The notes under the pieces are model-generated. The model had not been told where the DNA came from. It searched no databases and was given only the letters and a program-made list of their open reading frames with translations. The position numbers and the translations under genes were made by a program. 64,000 nucleotides of DNA from DASUPK01 sp046732465 (GTDB taxonomy: Bacteria > Actinomycetota > Thermoleophilia > Solirubrobacterales > 70-9): contig JBKPND010000034.1 in NCBI GenBank assembly GCA_046732465.1, positions 1 through 64,000 of the forward strand. The letters are read 5' to 3'. This document shows, in pieces, positions 41,512-49,417 of the stretch; within the stretch, counting starts at the first letter, position 1; every line of letters begins with the position of its first letter.

Positions 41512-43665
41512 TCAGCCCTCGGCCTCCCCGGCGGCGACCCTCCGGGGCAAGGAGGGCTCCACGCGGAGCAGGCGTGCGGGCCAAGTGGGGAGCCACCAGT
41601 TCCAGCGGCCCATCAGCGAGATCACCGCCGGCACGATCAACGCCCGGATGATGGTGGCGTCAATCAGGATCCCGGCGGCCAGTCCGGTCGCGAGCATCTT
41701 CACATCCGTCTCCGGCCCGGACGCCATCGACATGAAGGCCAGGAAGAGGATCAACGCCGCGCTGGTCACCAACCTGCCGGTGCGCCCGATGCCCTGCACC
41801 ACGGCCACATTGGTCGACCCGGTCCGGTCGTACTCCTCCCGCATCCGGCTGAGGATGAACACCTCGTAGTCCATCGAGAGACCGAACAGGAAGGCGAACA
41901 CGATCAACGGGATCCACGACGGGAGGGTGCCCGTGGCCTGGATGCCCCAGATCGCCTCTGACCCGAACCCCTCCTGCCAGATCAGGACCACCACCCCCCA
42001 GGCGGCGGTCACGCTGAGGATGTTGAGGACGATCGCCTTGAGCGGCAGCAGCAGCGAACGGAAGGCCCGCGCCAGCAGGATGAACGTCGTGATCGCGATC
42101 AGGGCGATCATCAGGGGGAAGCTGCCGTAGACGGCGTTGATGAAATCGTCGCTGGCCGCCGGGCCGCCGCCCACTCGGACATCCGGACCCGCCGCGTGTG
42201 CGGTGTCACGAACGGCGTCCAGGGTCGCACCACCCTCGTCAGTGCCGCTGTCGGGGACCGGGATCGCCTCCACGATCGCCGTCCCATCGCGGCGCCAGCC
42301 GTCCTTGGGGGCGACGGCGCCGTGGATGCCCTCGACGTTGTTCAGGTCGGCCGCGACCTTGTCCGGGTCGGTCCCGCCTGAGACGAGGATCTCGTGCGGG
42401 AGGATCGACCCCTCGCCGATCCCGGCATCCTCGAGGGCGGTCAGGCCCTGCTTTGCATCGCCCTGCTTGGCGATCGTGTCGGCGTCGGAACTGCCGAGCT
42501 GGATGTTGGTGGCGGCGAAGGCGAGCGCCAGGATCACGGCGAGGCCCGCTCCCGCGCCGAGCCAGCGCCGCCGCGACACGGCCTGCGCCCATCCCGTCCA
42601 GGCTCGGCTCGCCTTGTCATCGGTTCGCCGGTGCGGCCAGTCGAGCCGGGCGCCGGCCTTCGAGAGGATCACAGGGAGGAGGGTGATCGCGACCAGGGTC
42701 GAGACCAGCGGGATCAGCATCCCGCCATAGCCCATCGAGCGCAGGAAGGGCAGCGGCAGCGCGATCAACGCGAACAGGCCGATCGCGACGGTGATCCCGC
42801 TGAAGACGACCGCCCTGCCGGCCGTCTCCATCGCGCGCTGCACCGCCTCGTCTCCTTCGTGGCCGTGGCTGCGCTCCTCGCGCCACCGCGAGACGACCAG
42901 CAGCGAGTAGTCGATCGCCACGCCGAGCCCGACGAGGGCGACCAGGAACTGGACGATCGGCGAGACGTCCGTGATCTCGGTCAATCCGAGCAGCAGCAGG
43001 AAGGTGGTCATGATCGAGACGATCGCCATCCCGATCGGGACGATTGCCAGGAAGGACGCGAAGACGAACGCCAGGACTACGAGCGCGCCGGCGCCCCCGA
43101 GCACGGCCTCGAGCAGCACGCCGGGTCCGTCGTCGCCGCCGCTCTCCTCAGCCAAAGCGTCGAAGCCCGTCAGGTGGACGGGTGCTCCCCCGACCTTCGC
43201 GCCAGCAAGTGCGGCCTTCGCCTTCTCGGCCGCCTGCGCGTTGCCGCCGAAGGAGGAGTCCGGATCCGGCGGTGGATACGCGATGGCGAAAGTGGTGCGG
43301 CCGTCGTCAGAGACAAACGCCTTGCTCTGCGTGGACGCGTAGGAGGCGACGCGAGAGCCGGGCAGCGCCTTGGCGAGCCGCGCGTCCACCTCTCCGAGGT
43401 CGCTCTGCACTCGGGACGAGTCGATCGACTCGCCGTCGGGCACCGTGGCCACCGCCAGCAGCGGACTCGAATCCCCGCCGGTGCCGTTGTACTTCGCGGC
43501 GATCGCCTGGTTCGTCTCCCACCCCTCCTTGTCGGGCACGGAGAACTTCTGGTCGAGGGCGCGGCTCGCCGGACCGGCGGCGGCGATCCCCGCGATCGTC
43601 AGCAGGATCCAGCTGATGACGACGGTCTTCTTGTGTGCCAGGACCCAGCGGGTGAGTGATGCCAC
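41512..43665 (-). CDS. MMPL/RND family transporter (2 of 3)
   Basis: A 717-residue MMPL exporter. Paired motifs VAIDYSLLVVSRWREER and LSMDYEVFILSRMREEYD carry the Asp-Tyr proton-relay residues. The N-terminus WVLAHKKTVVISWILLTIAG is the first helix. The GTG at 43665 is chosen because ACAGGAGG lies at the right distance; an upstream in-frame start at 43746 would add 27 basic residues without any ribosome binding site of comparable strength. Different in sequence from the MMPL genes at 29.5 and 52.7 kb. Confidence 0.92.
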   Translation of the reverse strand: MASLTRWVLAHKKTVVISWILLTIAGIAAAGPASRALDQKFSVPDKEGWETNQAIAAKYNGTGGDSSPLLAVATVPDGESIDSSRVQSDLGEVDARLAKALPGSRVASYASTQSKAFVSDDGRTTFAIAYPPPDPDSSFGGNAQAAEKAKAALAGAKVGGAPVHLTGFDALAEESGGDDGPGVLLEAVLGGAGALVVLAFVFASFLAIVPIGMAIVSIMTTFLLLLGLTEITDVSPIVQFLVALVGLGVAIDYSLLVVSRWREERSHGHEGDEAVQRAMETAGRAVVFSGITVAIGLFALIALPLPFLRSMGYGGMLIPLVSTLVAITLLPVILSKAGARLDWPHRRTDDKASRAWTGWAQAVSRRRWLGAGAGLAVILALAFAATNIQLGSSDADTIAKQGDAKQGLTALEDAGIGEGSILPHEILVSGGTDPDKVAADLNNVEGIHGAVAPKDGWRRDGTAIVEAIPVPDSGTDEGGATLDAVRDTAHAAGPDVRVGGGPAASDDFINAVYGSFPLMIALIAITTFILLARAFRSLLLPLKAIVLNILSVTAAWGVVVLIWQEGFGSEAIWGIQATGTLPSWIPLIVFAFLFGLSMDYEVFILSRMREEYDRTGSTNVAVVQGIGRTGRLVTSAALILFLAFMSMASGPETDVKMLATGLAAGILIDATIIRALIVPAVISLMGRWNWWLPTWPARLLRVEPSLPRRVAAGEAEG

Positions 43666-43795
43666 GAGGTTCCCTCCTGTGAATTTGCGATTGCCTCTAC
43701 GACGTTCGAGAGATCGCAGAATGGACACCTCGGCCCCCACCTTCAATTGGGGATGACCCCTACTCGGCCCCCAACTAATCGCTAAGGGGCGAGAC

Positions 43796-45433
43796 CTACA
43801 GCCCGAGCGCAGCCCGTGAAACGGTCTCGAGGACCTGCTGTTGGTAATAGACCGGACCGCCGCCGTCCGCGGTCACGCCCGACGGGTAGTGGGTGGAGAC
43901 GCCGAGCGTGTACACGTTCTGGTTCGAGATCGCGAGGCCGAAGTAGTCGCCGATGAAGGCGCGCGAGGTGCAGGGATCCTCGTGGTTCGCGCAGGCCATC
44001 TGGTCGATCCCGCCGATGGTCTGGTCCGGTTCCTCCGGATCCCAGGTGAACTGTGAGGCTCGGACGTTGCCCCCGACCGGCACGGCGCCCGCGCCGGAGT
44101 CCCTGAACGCCTGCAGCGAGACGTCGATGCAGAAGTTCTGCCGTCCGACGTCCTGTGGTCGGACACTCGGGTCGTTCGGACACGCCGAGCGACGGTCGTA
44201 GAAGTTGACCGCGACCGCCCCGCCGGGCCCGGCCGCGACCTGCGGCTGGAACTGGTCGGTGGCGGTCGGGTTGGCGTTGTCGTTGACCACCATCGGCGAC
44301 GTCCAGTGATCGCCGAAGTCGGTCGACTGCGAGAACTTGACGTCGTACTGGCTGCCGTCCCAGTCCTCCCAGACGACGTAGAGGTGGCCGCGATAGATGG
44401 GACTGGCCGTGAAGTGCTCGAGGATCCCGTCGCGGAAGGTGGTGTTCGGTAGGCAGCACCCGGGGAGCTGGCTTGCACTGGCGACCGGCATGAACTTCGA
44501 CCAGGTCACGCCGTCATCGGTGGACCGGGCCACGTAGATCGTCTTCTGATCGTTGCTATTCGGCTTGTCCGCGGCGACCGCCACGTACACGTTCCCCGCG
44601 GCGTCCACCGCCGGGTAGACGTACTCGACGACTGACCCCGTGTTGCTGGGCGCTGACAGGGTGATGGCCTTGGAGAAGCTCTGGCCGCGGTCGCGCGAGG
44701 CTGCGAACCTGATCTTGGTGTTCTGGCCGTCGTAGACGGCCCAGGCCGCGTAGACGTGGTCCTGGAAGCGGTTGCCTGGGATGTGGTTGACGGCAACCCA
44801 CTGCTTGTCCTCGACGCGACCGAGTGTCTTGGTCGTCGAGTTGGAGAACTGCTCGAGGGGCTGGCCGCCGTTTCCCTTCACCCAGTGTCGCCCCAGGTCG
44901 TCGCTGTAGGAGACTGCGATGTTCGAGTTGGGATGCAGGTTCGCCCAGAACGCGTTGAACGGCAGGGTCACCTGGTAGACGCGACCATGCGTGTCGAAGT
45001 CGGCGTTGGGGTCGGTGTTGTTGGTCCAGCTCGGGGGCATCGCCTGGGTGCCGGTTGAGATGCAGTCATAGCCCTGGACCTGGTTTGCCGCGAGCGGGGT
45101 GCCATTGCTGATCGTGAAGGACCCGAGGTGGAAGTCGTAGAAGGTCGAGAAGGTCTCGAAGAAGAACTTCGAGGTCCCGACCAGATTCTCGGTGCCGGGC
45201 TCGACCGCGAGCCAGGACTCTGAGAAGTTCGAGTTGTACTGCCCACTGCGACAGGTGCCGGGCACCGGCGCCGTCTGCCCCGGCGGAACCGGATAGCCGC
45301 CCCCGGTCGAGGGCTGGCTCACCACGGTGTTGGTGGTGGGAACGCTCGAACCCCAGAGCTGCGCACTCGCCGTGCCGGCGTTGGCCGCCACGATGCCAAC
45401 CACGAGAACTGCTGCTACGGCGATCCTTCGCAC
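43796..45433 (-). CDS. Secreted sialidase-fold (BNR repeat) protein
   Basis: A 545-residue exported protein with a Sec signal peptide (IAVAAVLVVGIVAANAGTASA). Repeated Asp-box/BNR motifs (S/T-x-D-x-G-x-x-W type) appear as SYSDDLGRHW, SRDRGQSF, STDDGVTW and STDFGDHW, giving a six-bladed sialidase-like propeller. Cys residues near the start and end (GYDCIS, CANHEDPC) fit an extracellular protein. The Arg triad and Tyr of true sialidases were not identified, so catalytic function is uncertain. Monocistronic. Confidence 0.84.
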   Translation of the reverse strand: MRRIAVAAVLVVGIVAANAGTASAQLWGSSVPTTNTVVSQPSTGGGYPVPPGQTAPVPGTCRSGQYNSNFSESWLAVEPGTENLVGTSKFFFETFSTFYDFHLGSFTISNGTPLAANQVQGYDCISTGTQAMPPSWTNNTDPNADFDTHGRVYQVTLPFNAFWANLHPNSNIAVSYSDDLGRHWVKGNGGQPLEQFSNSTTKTLGRVEDKQWVAVNHIPGNRFQDHVYAAWAVYDGQNTKIRFAASRDRGQSFSKAITLSAPSNTGSVVEYVYPAVDAAGNVYVAVAADKPNSNDQKTIYVARSTDDGVTWSKFMPVASASQLPGCCLPNTTFRDGILEHFTASPIYRGHLYVVWEDWDGSQYDVKFSQSTDFGDHWTSPMVVNDNANPTATDQFQPQVAAGPGGAVAVNFYDRRSACPNDPSVRPQDVGRQNFCIDVSLQAFRDSGAGAVPVGGNVRASQFTWDPEEPDQTIGGIDQMACANHEDPCTSRAFIGDYFGLAISNQNVYTLGVSTHYPSGVTADGGGPVYYQQQVLETVSRAALGL

Positions 45434-45533
45434 GGTCCCCCTGTGCAGGGTTGGTTCCGGCGAGCCTACTCCTCCTGCGCGGCGATGGCTACGGGCCGGA
45501 GAACTCGGGTGGCGAAGTCAGCACGATCGGTCG

Positions 45534-46712
45534 TCAGAGCCCGAGCTGCCTGCCCAGGATCTCCTTCATCACCTCGTCGGTGCCGCCCCCGATCGGGCCG
45601 AGGCGGGCGTCGCGGTAGGCGCGCTCGACGCCGTACTCGCGCATGTATCCGTAGCCGCCGTGGATCTGGATCGCCTCGTCCGCGACGTCGCACATCGCCC
45701 GCTGCGTGAAGAGCTTCGCCTGAGTGACCTCGCGCGTCGCGTCCTCGCCCGCCGCGAACTTGCGCAGGCACGCGTAGGTGAGAGCGCGTGAGGCCTCGAT
45801 CTTGATCGACATCTCCGCGAACTTGTGCCGGATCGTCTGAAAGCGGCCTATCGGCCGGCCGAACGCCTCGCGCTCCTTCGCGTACTCGAGCGTCGTCTCG
45901 AAGACCCGTTGCATGCCGCCGACGGCGCCGAGCGCCATCGTCAGCCGCTCCCACTGGAAGTTGGCGATGATCAGCCGGAAGCCCTCGTTGAGCCCGCCGA
46001 GCAGGTTCTCCGCGGGCACCTCGACGTCGGTGAATGAGAGCTCGCCGGTGTCCGATGAGTGCCAGCCCATCTTCTCGAGCTTCGAGACGACCTCGTAGCC
46101 GGACATGTCTCGCTCCAGCACCAGAAAGGAGATGCCGTGATGGCCGCCCTCCTGGGTCGTCTTGCAGGCGCAGACCAGGAAGTCGGCGCGGACGCCGTTG
46201 GTGATGAAGGTCTTGGAGCCGTTGACTACGTAGCCGCCGTCGACCTTCCGGGCAGTGGTCCGCAAGGAGGCGACGTCGGAGCCGGCGCCGGGCTCGGTGA
46301 TCCCGAGGGCGCCGACCACCTCGCCCTTGATTCCCGGTACCAGCCAGCGCTGCTTCTGCTCCTCGGTCCCGAACTTCCAGATCGGCGGCATCGCGATCTC
46401 GGTGTGGGCACCGAGGCCGGCGGCGACGCCGCCGCTGCCACCGGAATGCGAGAGCTCCTCGACCCAGACGGCGTCGTGCACGTAGTCCCCGCCCTGGCCG
46501 CCGTACTCGGTCTCGTACTTGAGGCCCAGGAAGCCGAGCTCTCCGCAGCGGTTGTAGAGCTCGCGGGGGAACTCCCGCGCCTCCTCCCACTCGTCGATGT
46601 GAGGAGCGATCTCCTTGCCGACGAAGCGTCGGACCGACTCGCGCAGCTCCTCGTGCTCCTCACCGAAGGGCGGGAGGAGCGCCCGCTGACCACTGTCCTT
46701 TATGACGGTGAC
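45534..46712 (-). CDS. Acyl-CoA dehydrogenase (first of two)
   Basis: An FAD-dependent acyl-CoA dehydrogenase, about 392 residues. GALGITEPGAGSDVASLRT, FITNGVRADFLVCA and IQIHGGYGYMREYGVERAYR are diagnostic. The C-terminal GPIGGGTDEVM lacks the MCAD-type catalytic Glu; the Glu in QWERLTMALGAVGG fits the isovaleryl/long-chain type base. Homology begins at a GTC codon (46712) placed ~6 bp after GGAGG. No ATG, GTG or TTG exists in frame there; the nearest canonical start is ATG 46850, within the SnoaL-like gene. A non-canonical start or an altered base is suspected. Confidence 0.87.
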   Translation of the reverse strand, partial: VTVIKDSGQRALLPPFGEEHEELRESVRRFVGKEIAPHIDEWEEAREFPRELYNRCGELGFLGLKYETEYGGQGGDYVHDAVWVEELSHSGGSGGVAAGLGAHTEIAMPPIWKFGTEEQKQRWLVPGIKGEVVGALGITEPGAGSDVASLRTTARKVDGGYVVNGSKTFITNGVRADFLVCACKTTQEGGHHGISFLVLERDMSGYEVVSKLEKMGWHSSDTGELSFTDVEVPAENLLGGLNEGFRLIIANFQWERLTMALGAVGGMQRVFETTLEYAKEREAFGRPIGRFQTIRHKFAEMSIKIEASRALTYACLRKFAAGEDATREVTQAKLFTQRAMCDVADEAIQIHGGYGYMREYGVERAYRDARLGPIGGGTDEVMKEILGRQLGL

Positions 46713-47137
46713 GGGGGCCTCCAGTCCTCGAGCATCGTGTAGCCGCGGCCCTTGTGGTCGAAGCCGAGCAGGTCGCCCTGGGGGTTCTTCTTGTTGCCGT
46801 GGTGGTAGGCGCGCACCTCGGCGATCTTGCCGTCGCGCAGCTTGAACCACTCCGTTCCGCGATCGAGGCGCTTCTCACCCGACTTGGGGTCGCGCCAGGT
46901 CATCGTCCACTCGATCACGGCCTCGTCACCCTGCTCGATGCCGTGCTCGAGATACCACTGGCCGTCGATCTGCTCGACGCCGAGCTTCGAGTTCATCCCG
47001 ATTCGCTCGGCCCCCTCGTGCGGCCCGAGACGCGTGTAGTAGTGGACCGCGTCGTCCGTGAAATGCGAGGCGACCAGCTCGGCGTCGCCGGTATTGAGCG
47101 CGTCGTAGTAGGAGCGGATGTGGTCGAGGTTGCTCAC
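46700..47137 (-). CDS. SnoaL-like (NTF2-fold) protein
   Basis: A 145-residue protein of the NTF2/SnoaL-like fold. RSYYDALNTGDAELVASHFT is the typical N-terminal helix-loop, and GTEWFKLRDGKIAEVRAYHH is the C-terminal sheet. Function may be an isomerase, hydrolase or binding protein. Its stop codon (46700-46702) lies inside the acyl-CoA dehydrogenase reading frame downstream, so the two are co-translated. A divergent YCII gene begins ~100 bp away. Confidence 0.83.
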   Translation of the reverse strand: MSNLDHIRSYYDALNTGDAELVASHFTDDAVHYYTRLGPHEGAERIGMNSKLGVEQIDGQWYLEHGIEQGDEAVIEWTMTWRDPKSGEKRLDRGTEWFKLRDGKIAEVRAYHHGNKKNPQGDLLGFDHKGRGYTMLEDWRPPSPS

Positions 47138-47164
47138 GGCTCGGTCGTTATATCCGTTTCAAAA

Positions 47165-47220
47165 AGTCGATCTGGGATCGAGGGCTTCGTCGTTAGGGTG
47201 AATGCGGCGAACGGCGCCGC
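47165..47220 (+). promoter_or_regulatory. ECF-type promoter and leader hairpin, copy 1
   Basis: A -35-like AGTCGA (47165-47170), 17-bp spacer and -10-like CGTC (47188-47191) are followed by a perfect hairpin GCGGCG-AACGG-CGCCGC (47204-47220). The 56-bp unit is 47/56 identical to that at 47608-47663, with seven of nine differences in the spacer. TGTCGA/CGTC is the promoter pattern known for ECF42 sigma factors, whose targets are YCII/DGPF genes. Confidence 0.6.
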
Positions 47221-47240
47221 TCAATCTGAGGAGGATCCAG

Positions 47241-47600
47241 ATGAAGTTCATGGTGAGCCTGATCACCGATGGCACCGTGATGGAGAACGCCACTCCCGAG
47301 CAGATGAAGGAGTTCGGTGCACGGATGGGCGAGTACATGGCCGAGCTCCGCGATTCGGGAGCCCTGCTGGATCCAGGCGCCCCTCTCGGGCCCAGCGCGA
47401 GCGCCAGGACTCTCCGCCGCAAGAGCGGCAAGGTCGTCGTCACGGACGGGCCCTTTGCCGAGACCAAGGAGCAGATCGCCGGCTACATGGTCCTCGAGTG
47501 CAAGGACATCGACGAGGCGACCGACTGGGCCGAACGGATGCCGTTGCTCGGCGGCGCGATCGAAGTGCGCCCGATCGCCGAGCGCCCATCTGGGCCGTGA
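47241..47600 (+). CDS. YCII/DGPF-domain protein (first of two)
   Basis: A 119-residue YCII-related (DGPF) protein, a dimeric alpha-beta barrel fold whose biochemical role is mostly unknown. The signature is VVVTDGPFAETKEQIAGYMV. GAGGAGG is six bases upstream of ATG 47241, which is favoured. An in-frame ATG at 47202, inside the repeated leader, would prepend MRRTAP; the other copy has the same option. The ECF-type promoter at 47165 should drive it; no ECF42-type sigma gene is in the window. Confidence 0.86.
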   Translation: MKFMVSLITDGTVMENATPEQMKEFGARMGEYMAELRDSGALLDPGAPLGPSASARTLRRKSGKVVVTDGPFAETKEQIAGYMVLECKDIDEATDWAERMPLLGGAIEVRPIAERPSGP

Positions 47601-47607
47601 GAGCCCG

Positions 47608-47663
47608 TGTCGATCTGGCGTCATGCCGTTCGTCGTTAGGTTGAATGCGGCGAACGGCGCCGC
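47608..47663 (+). promoter_or_regulatory. ECF-type promoter and leader hairpin, copy 2
   Basis: Contains TGTCGA (47608-47613), 17-bp spacer and CGTC (47631-47634), followed by the same hairpin GCGGCG-AACGG-CGCCGC (47647-47663) as copy 1. It starts 8 bp after the first YCII gene, so the second YCII gene has its own promoter despite tandem orientation. Confidence 0.62.
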
Positions 47664-47683
47664 CGACGATCAAGGAGGAAGAG

Positions 47684-48088
47684 ATGAAATACCTGCTCAC
47701 TTTCGCCCGGGACAAGGACCGGATGTACGAGGGAACCGAGGAGGACATGAAAGCCGGGATGGGCGCCTGGAACGCCTTCAACCGCGAGGCGATCGAAGCC
47801 GGGGTACTGATCGCGAATGAGGCACTCGAGCTGCCGAGCACCGCGACGACGGTGCGGTTCGGCGACGGCGGCGAGCTGAGCGTGACCGACGGCCCGTTCA
47901 CCGAGACCAAGGAGCAGCTCGGCGGCTTCTGCCTGATCGACGTCGACAGCTTCGAGGAAGCCCTCGGCTGGGCGAAGAAGGTCCCGCTGGTGCCGGGCAG
48001 CCTCCTCGAGGTGCGCGCGGTCAAGGATCTGACGCCGTTCGGGTATGACGGATCGGCGACCCCCGGCCCAATTGAGGCGAAGGCCTAG
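47684..48088 (+). CDS. YCII/DGPF-domain protein (second of two)
   Basis: A 134-residue YCII-related protein. The DGPF segment is SVTDGPFTETKEQLGGF, near-identical to the first copy there but otherwise divergent, so the pair looks like an old tandem duplication with conserved promoters. AAGGAGG five bases upstream supports ATG 47684. Length and fold match the DGPF family. Its stop overlaps the convergent acyl-CoA dehydrogenase by 4 bp. Confidence 0.88.
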   Translation: MKYLLTFARDKDRMYEGTEEDMKAGMGAWNAFNREAIEAGVLIANEALELPSTATTVRFGDGGELSVTDGPFTETKEQLGGFCLIDVDSFEEALGWAKKVPLVPGSLLEVRAVKDLTPFGYDGSATPGPIEAKA

Positions 48089-49293
48089 AGCCCGTAGCTC
48101 CGGCCGATCACCTCGAGCATGATCTCGTCGGTGCCGGCGCCGATCCGGTTGAGGCGGGCGTCGCGGTAGGCACGCTCGACCTCGTACTCCTTCATGTAGC
48201 CATAGCCGCCGTGGATCTGGATGCACTCGTCGGCGACGTCGCAGATCAGGCGTGAGGCGAAGAGCTTCGCCTGGGAGATCTCACGGACCGGGTACTCGCC
48301 GTTGCCGAAGCGCCAGGCGGTCGTGTAGACGAACTGCTTGGCGGCCTCGATCTGGGTCGACATCTCGGCGAACTTGTGGCGGATCGCCTGGAAGCGGCCG
48401 ATCGGGCGGCCGAAGGCCTCGCGCTCCTTGGCGTACTCGAGGGTGCGCTCGAAGACCCGCTCGGCTCCCGACACGCAGCCGATCGCACCGACCAGCCGCT
48501 CGCCCTGGAGCTCCCAGGAGATGTGGTAGAAGCCCTTGCCCTCCTCGCCGAGCATGTTCTCCGCGGGCACGCGAACGTCCTCGAAGGCGAGCTCGGCGGT
48601 GTCGGAGGCGTGCATCCCCATCTTCTCGAGCTTCCGCGAGACGCTGAAGCCCGGCACGGGATTGCCGTCGTCGTCCTTCAAGTCGACGACGAACAGCGTG
48701 ATCCCGTCGTGGCCCTTGTCGGGATCGGTCTTCGTGACCAGGACGATGAAGTCAGCGCGCGCCCCGTTGGTGATGAAGATCTTCGAGCCGTTGATGACGT
48801 ACTCGTCGCCGTCGCGCTTGGCGGTGGTGCGGATGCCGGCCACGTCGGAGCCCGCGCCCGGCTCGGTGATCCCGAGCGAGCTGATCTTCTCGCCCTTGAT
48901 CGAGGGCACCAGGTAGCGCTGTTTCAGGTCCTCGGTGCCGAGTAGGTGGATCGGCGGCGTGGCCATGTCGGTGTGCACCGCCATCCCCATGTTGAGCCCG
49001 CCGCAGCCCGAGTAGCTCATGCACTCCGAGCGAACCAGCGAGTAGAAGTAGTCGCCACCCTGCCCGCCGTACTCCTCCGGAAAGCAGAGGCCGATGAAGC
49101 CGAGCTCGCCGGCGCGCTTCACGATCTCGTCCGGCCAGCCGTTCTCCTCCCACTCGAAGCGGTGTGGCGTGAGCTCCTTGAGCACCCAGGAGCGCATCGA
49201 CTCGCGAAGCGCCTCGTGCTCGTCGGTGAAGATGAAGTGCTTGCGGGATGCCTCGTGATCGGGCTTGATGACGCTGGAGGTCGCGGTGGCCAC
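48085..49293 (-). CDS. Acyl-CoA dehydrogenase (second of two)
   Basis: A 402-residue FAD-dependent acyl-CoA dehydrogenase. SSLGITEPGAGSDVAGIRTT, FITNGARADFIVLV and IQIHGGYGYMKEYEVERAYR are diagnostic. The C-terminal NRIGAGTDEIM lacks the MCAD Glu; the Glu of ELQGERLVGAIGC fits the isovaleryl/long-chain type base. Closely similar to the dehydrogenase at 45.5 kb. Its promoter region is shared with a divergent P450 and carries a 32-bp palindrome, suggesting common control. Confidence 0.94.
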   Translation of the reverse strand: MATATSSVIKPDHEASRKHFIFTDEHEALRESMRSWVLKELTPHRFEWEENGWPDEIVKRAGELGFIGLCFPEEYGGQGGDYFYSLVRSECMSYSGCGGLNMGMAVHTDMATPPIHLLGTEDLKQRYLVPSIKGEKISSLGITEPGAGSDVAGIRTTAKRDGDEYVINGSKIFITNGARADFIVLVTKTDPDKGHDGITLFVVDLKDDDGNPVPGFSVSRKLEKMGMHASDTAELAFEDVRVPAENMLGEEGKGFYHISWELQGERLVGAIGCVSGAERVFERTLEYAKEREAFGRPIGRFQAIRHKFAEMSTQIEAAKQFVYTTAWRFGNGEYPVREISQAKLFASRLICDVADECIQIHGGYGYMKEYEVERAYRDARLNRIGAGTDEIMLEVIGRSYGL

Positions 49294-49342
49294 CTTGTTC
49301 TCCTTCTGCAGGTCTGATTCGCCGGGCTCGGCAGGGTCGGAA

Positions 49343-49374
49343 AAGTGAATAGTAGGACTTCCTACTTCTTACTT
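49343..49374. promoter_or_regulatory. 32-bp palindromic operator candidate, site A
   Basis: Core AGTAGGACTTCCTACT is a palindrome with one central mismatch; outer arms AAGT and ACTT extend symmetry to 32 bp (12 of 16 pairs). It lies between divergent acyl-CoA dehydrogenase and P450 genes. Site B at 56361-56392 shares ~23 of 32 bases, including AGTAGGAC and ACTTC, in an equivalent divergent P450 position. A TetR-like dimer is the most likely binder. Confidence 0.6.
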
Positions 49375-49417
49375 CAACGCAATCTTCCTTGCGGATTCAA
49401 CATGCGGAGTTCTGCTG

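Noticed and set aside
47100..47120. Third copy of the AGTAGGA motif at about 47107
   Set aside because: It lies inside the SnoaL-like coding sequence, lacks the flanking symmetry and is explained by codons for YYDALN.
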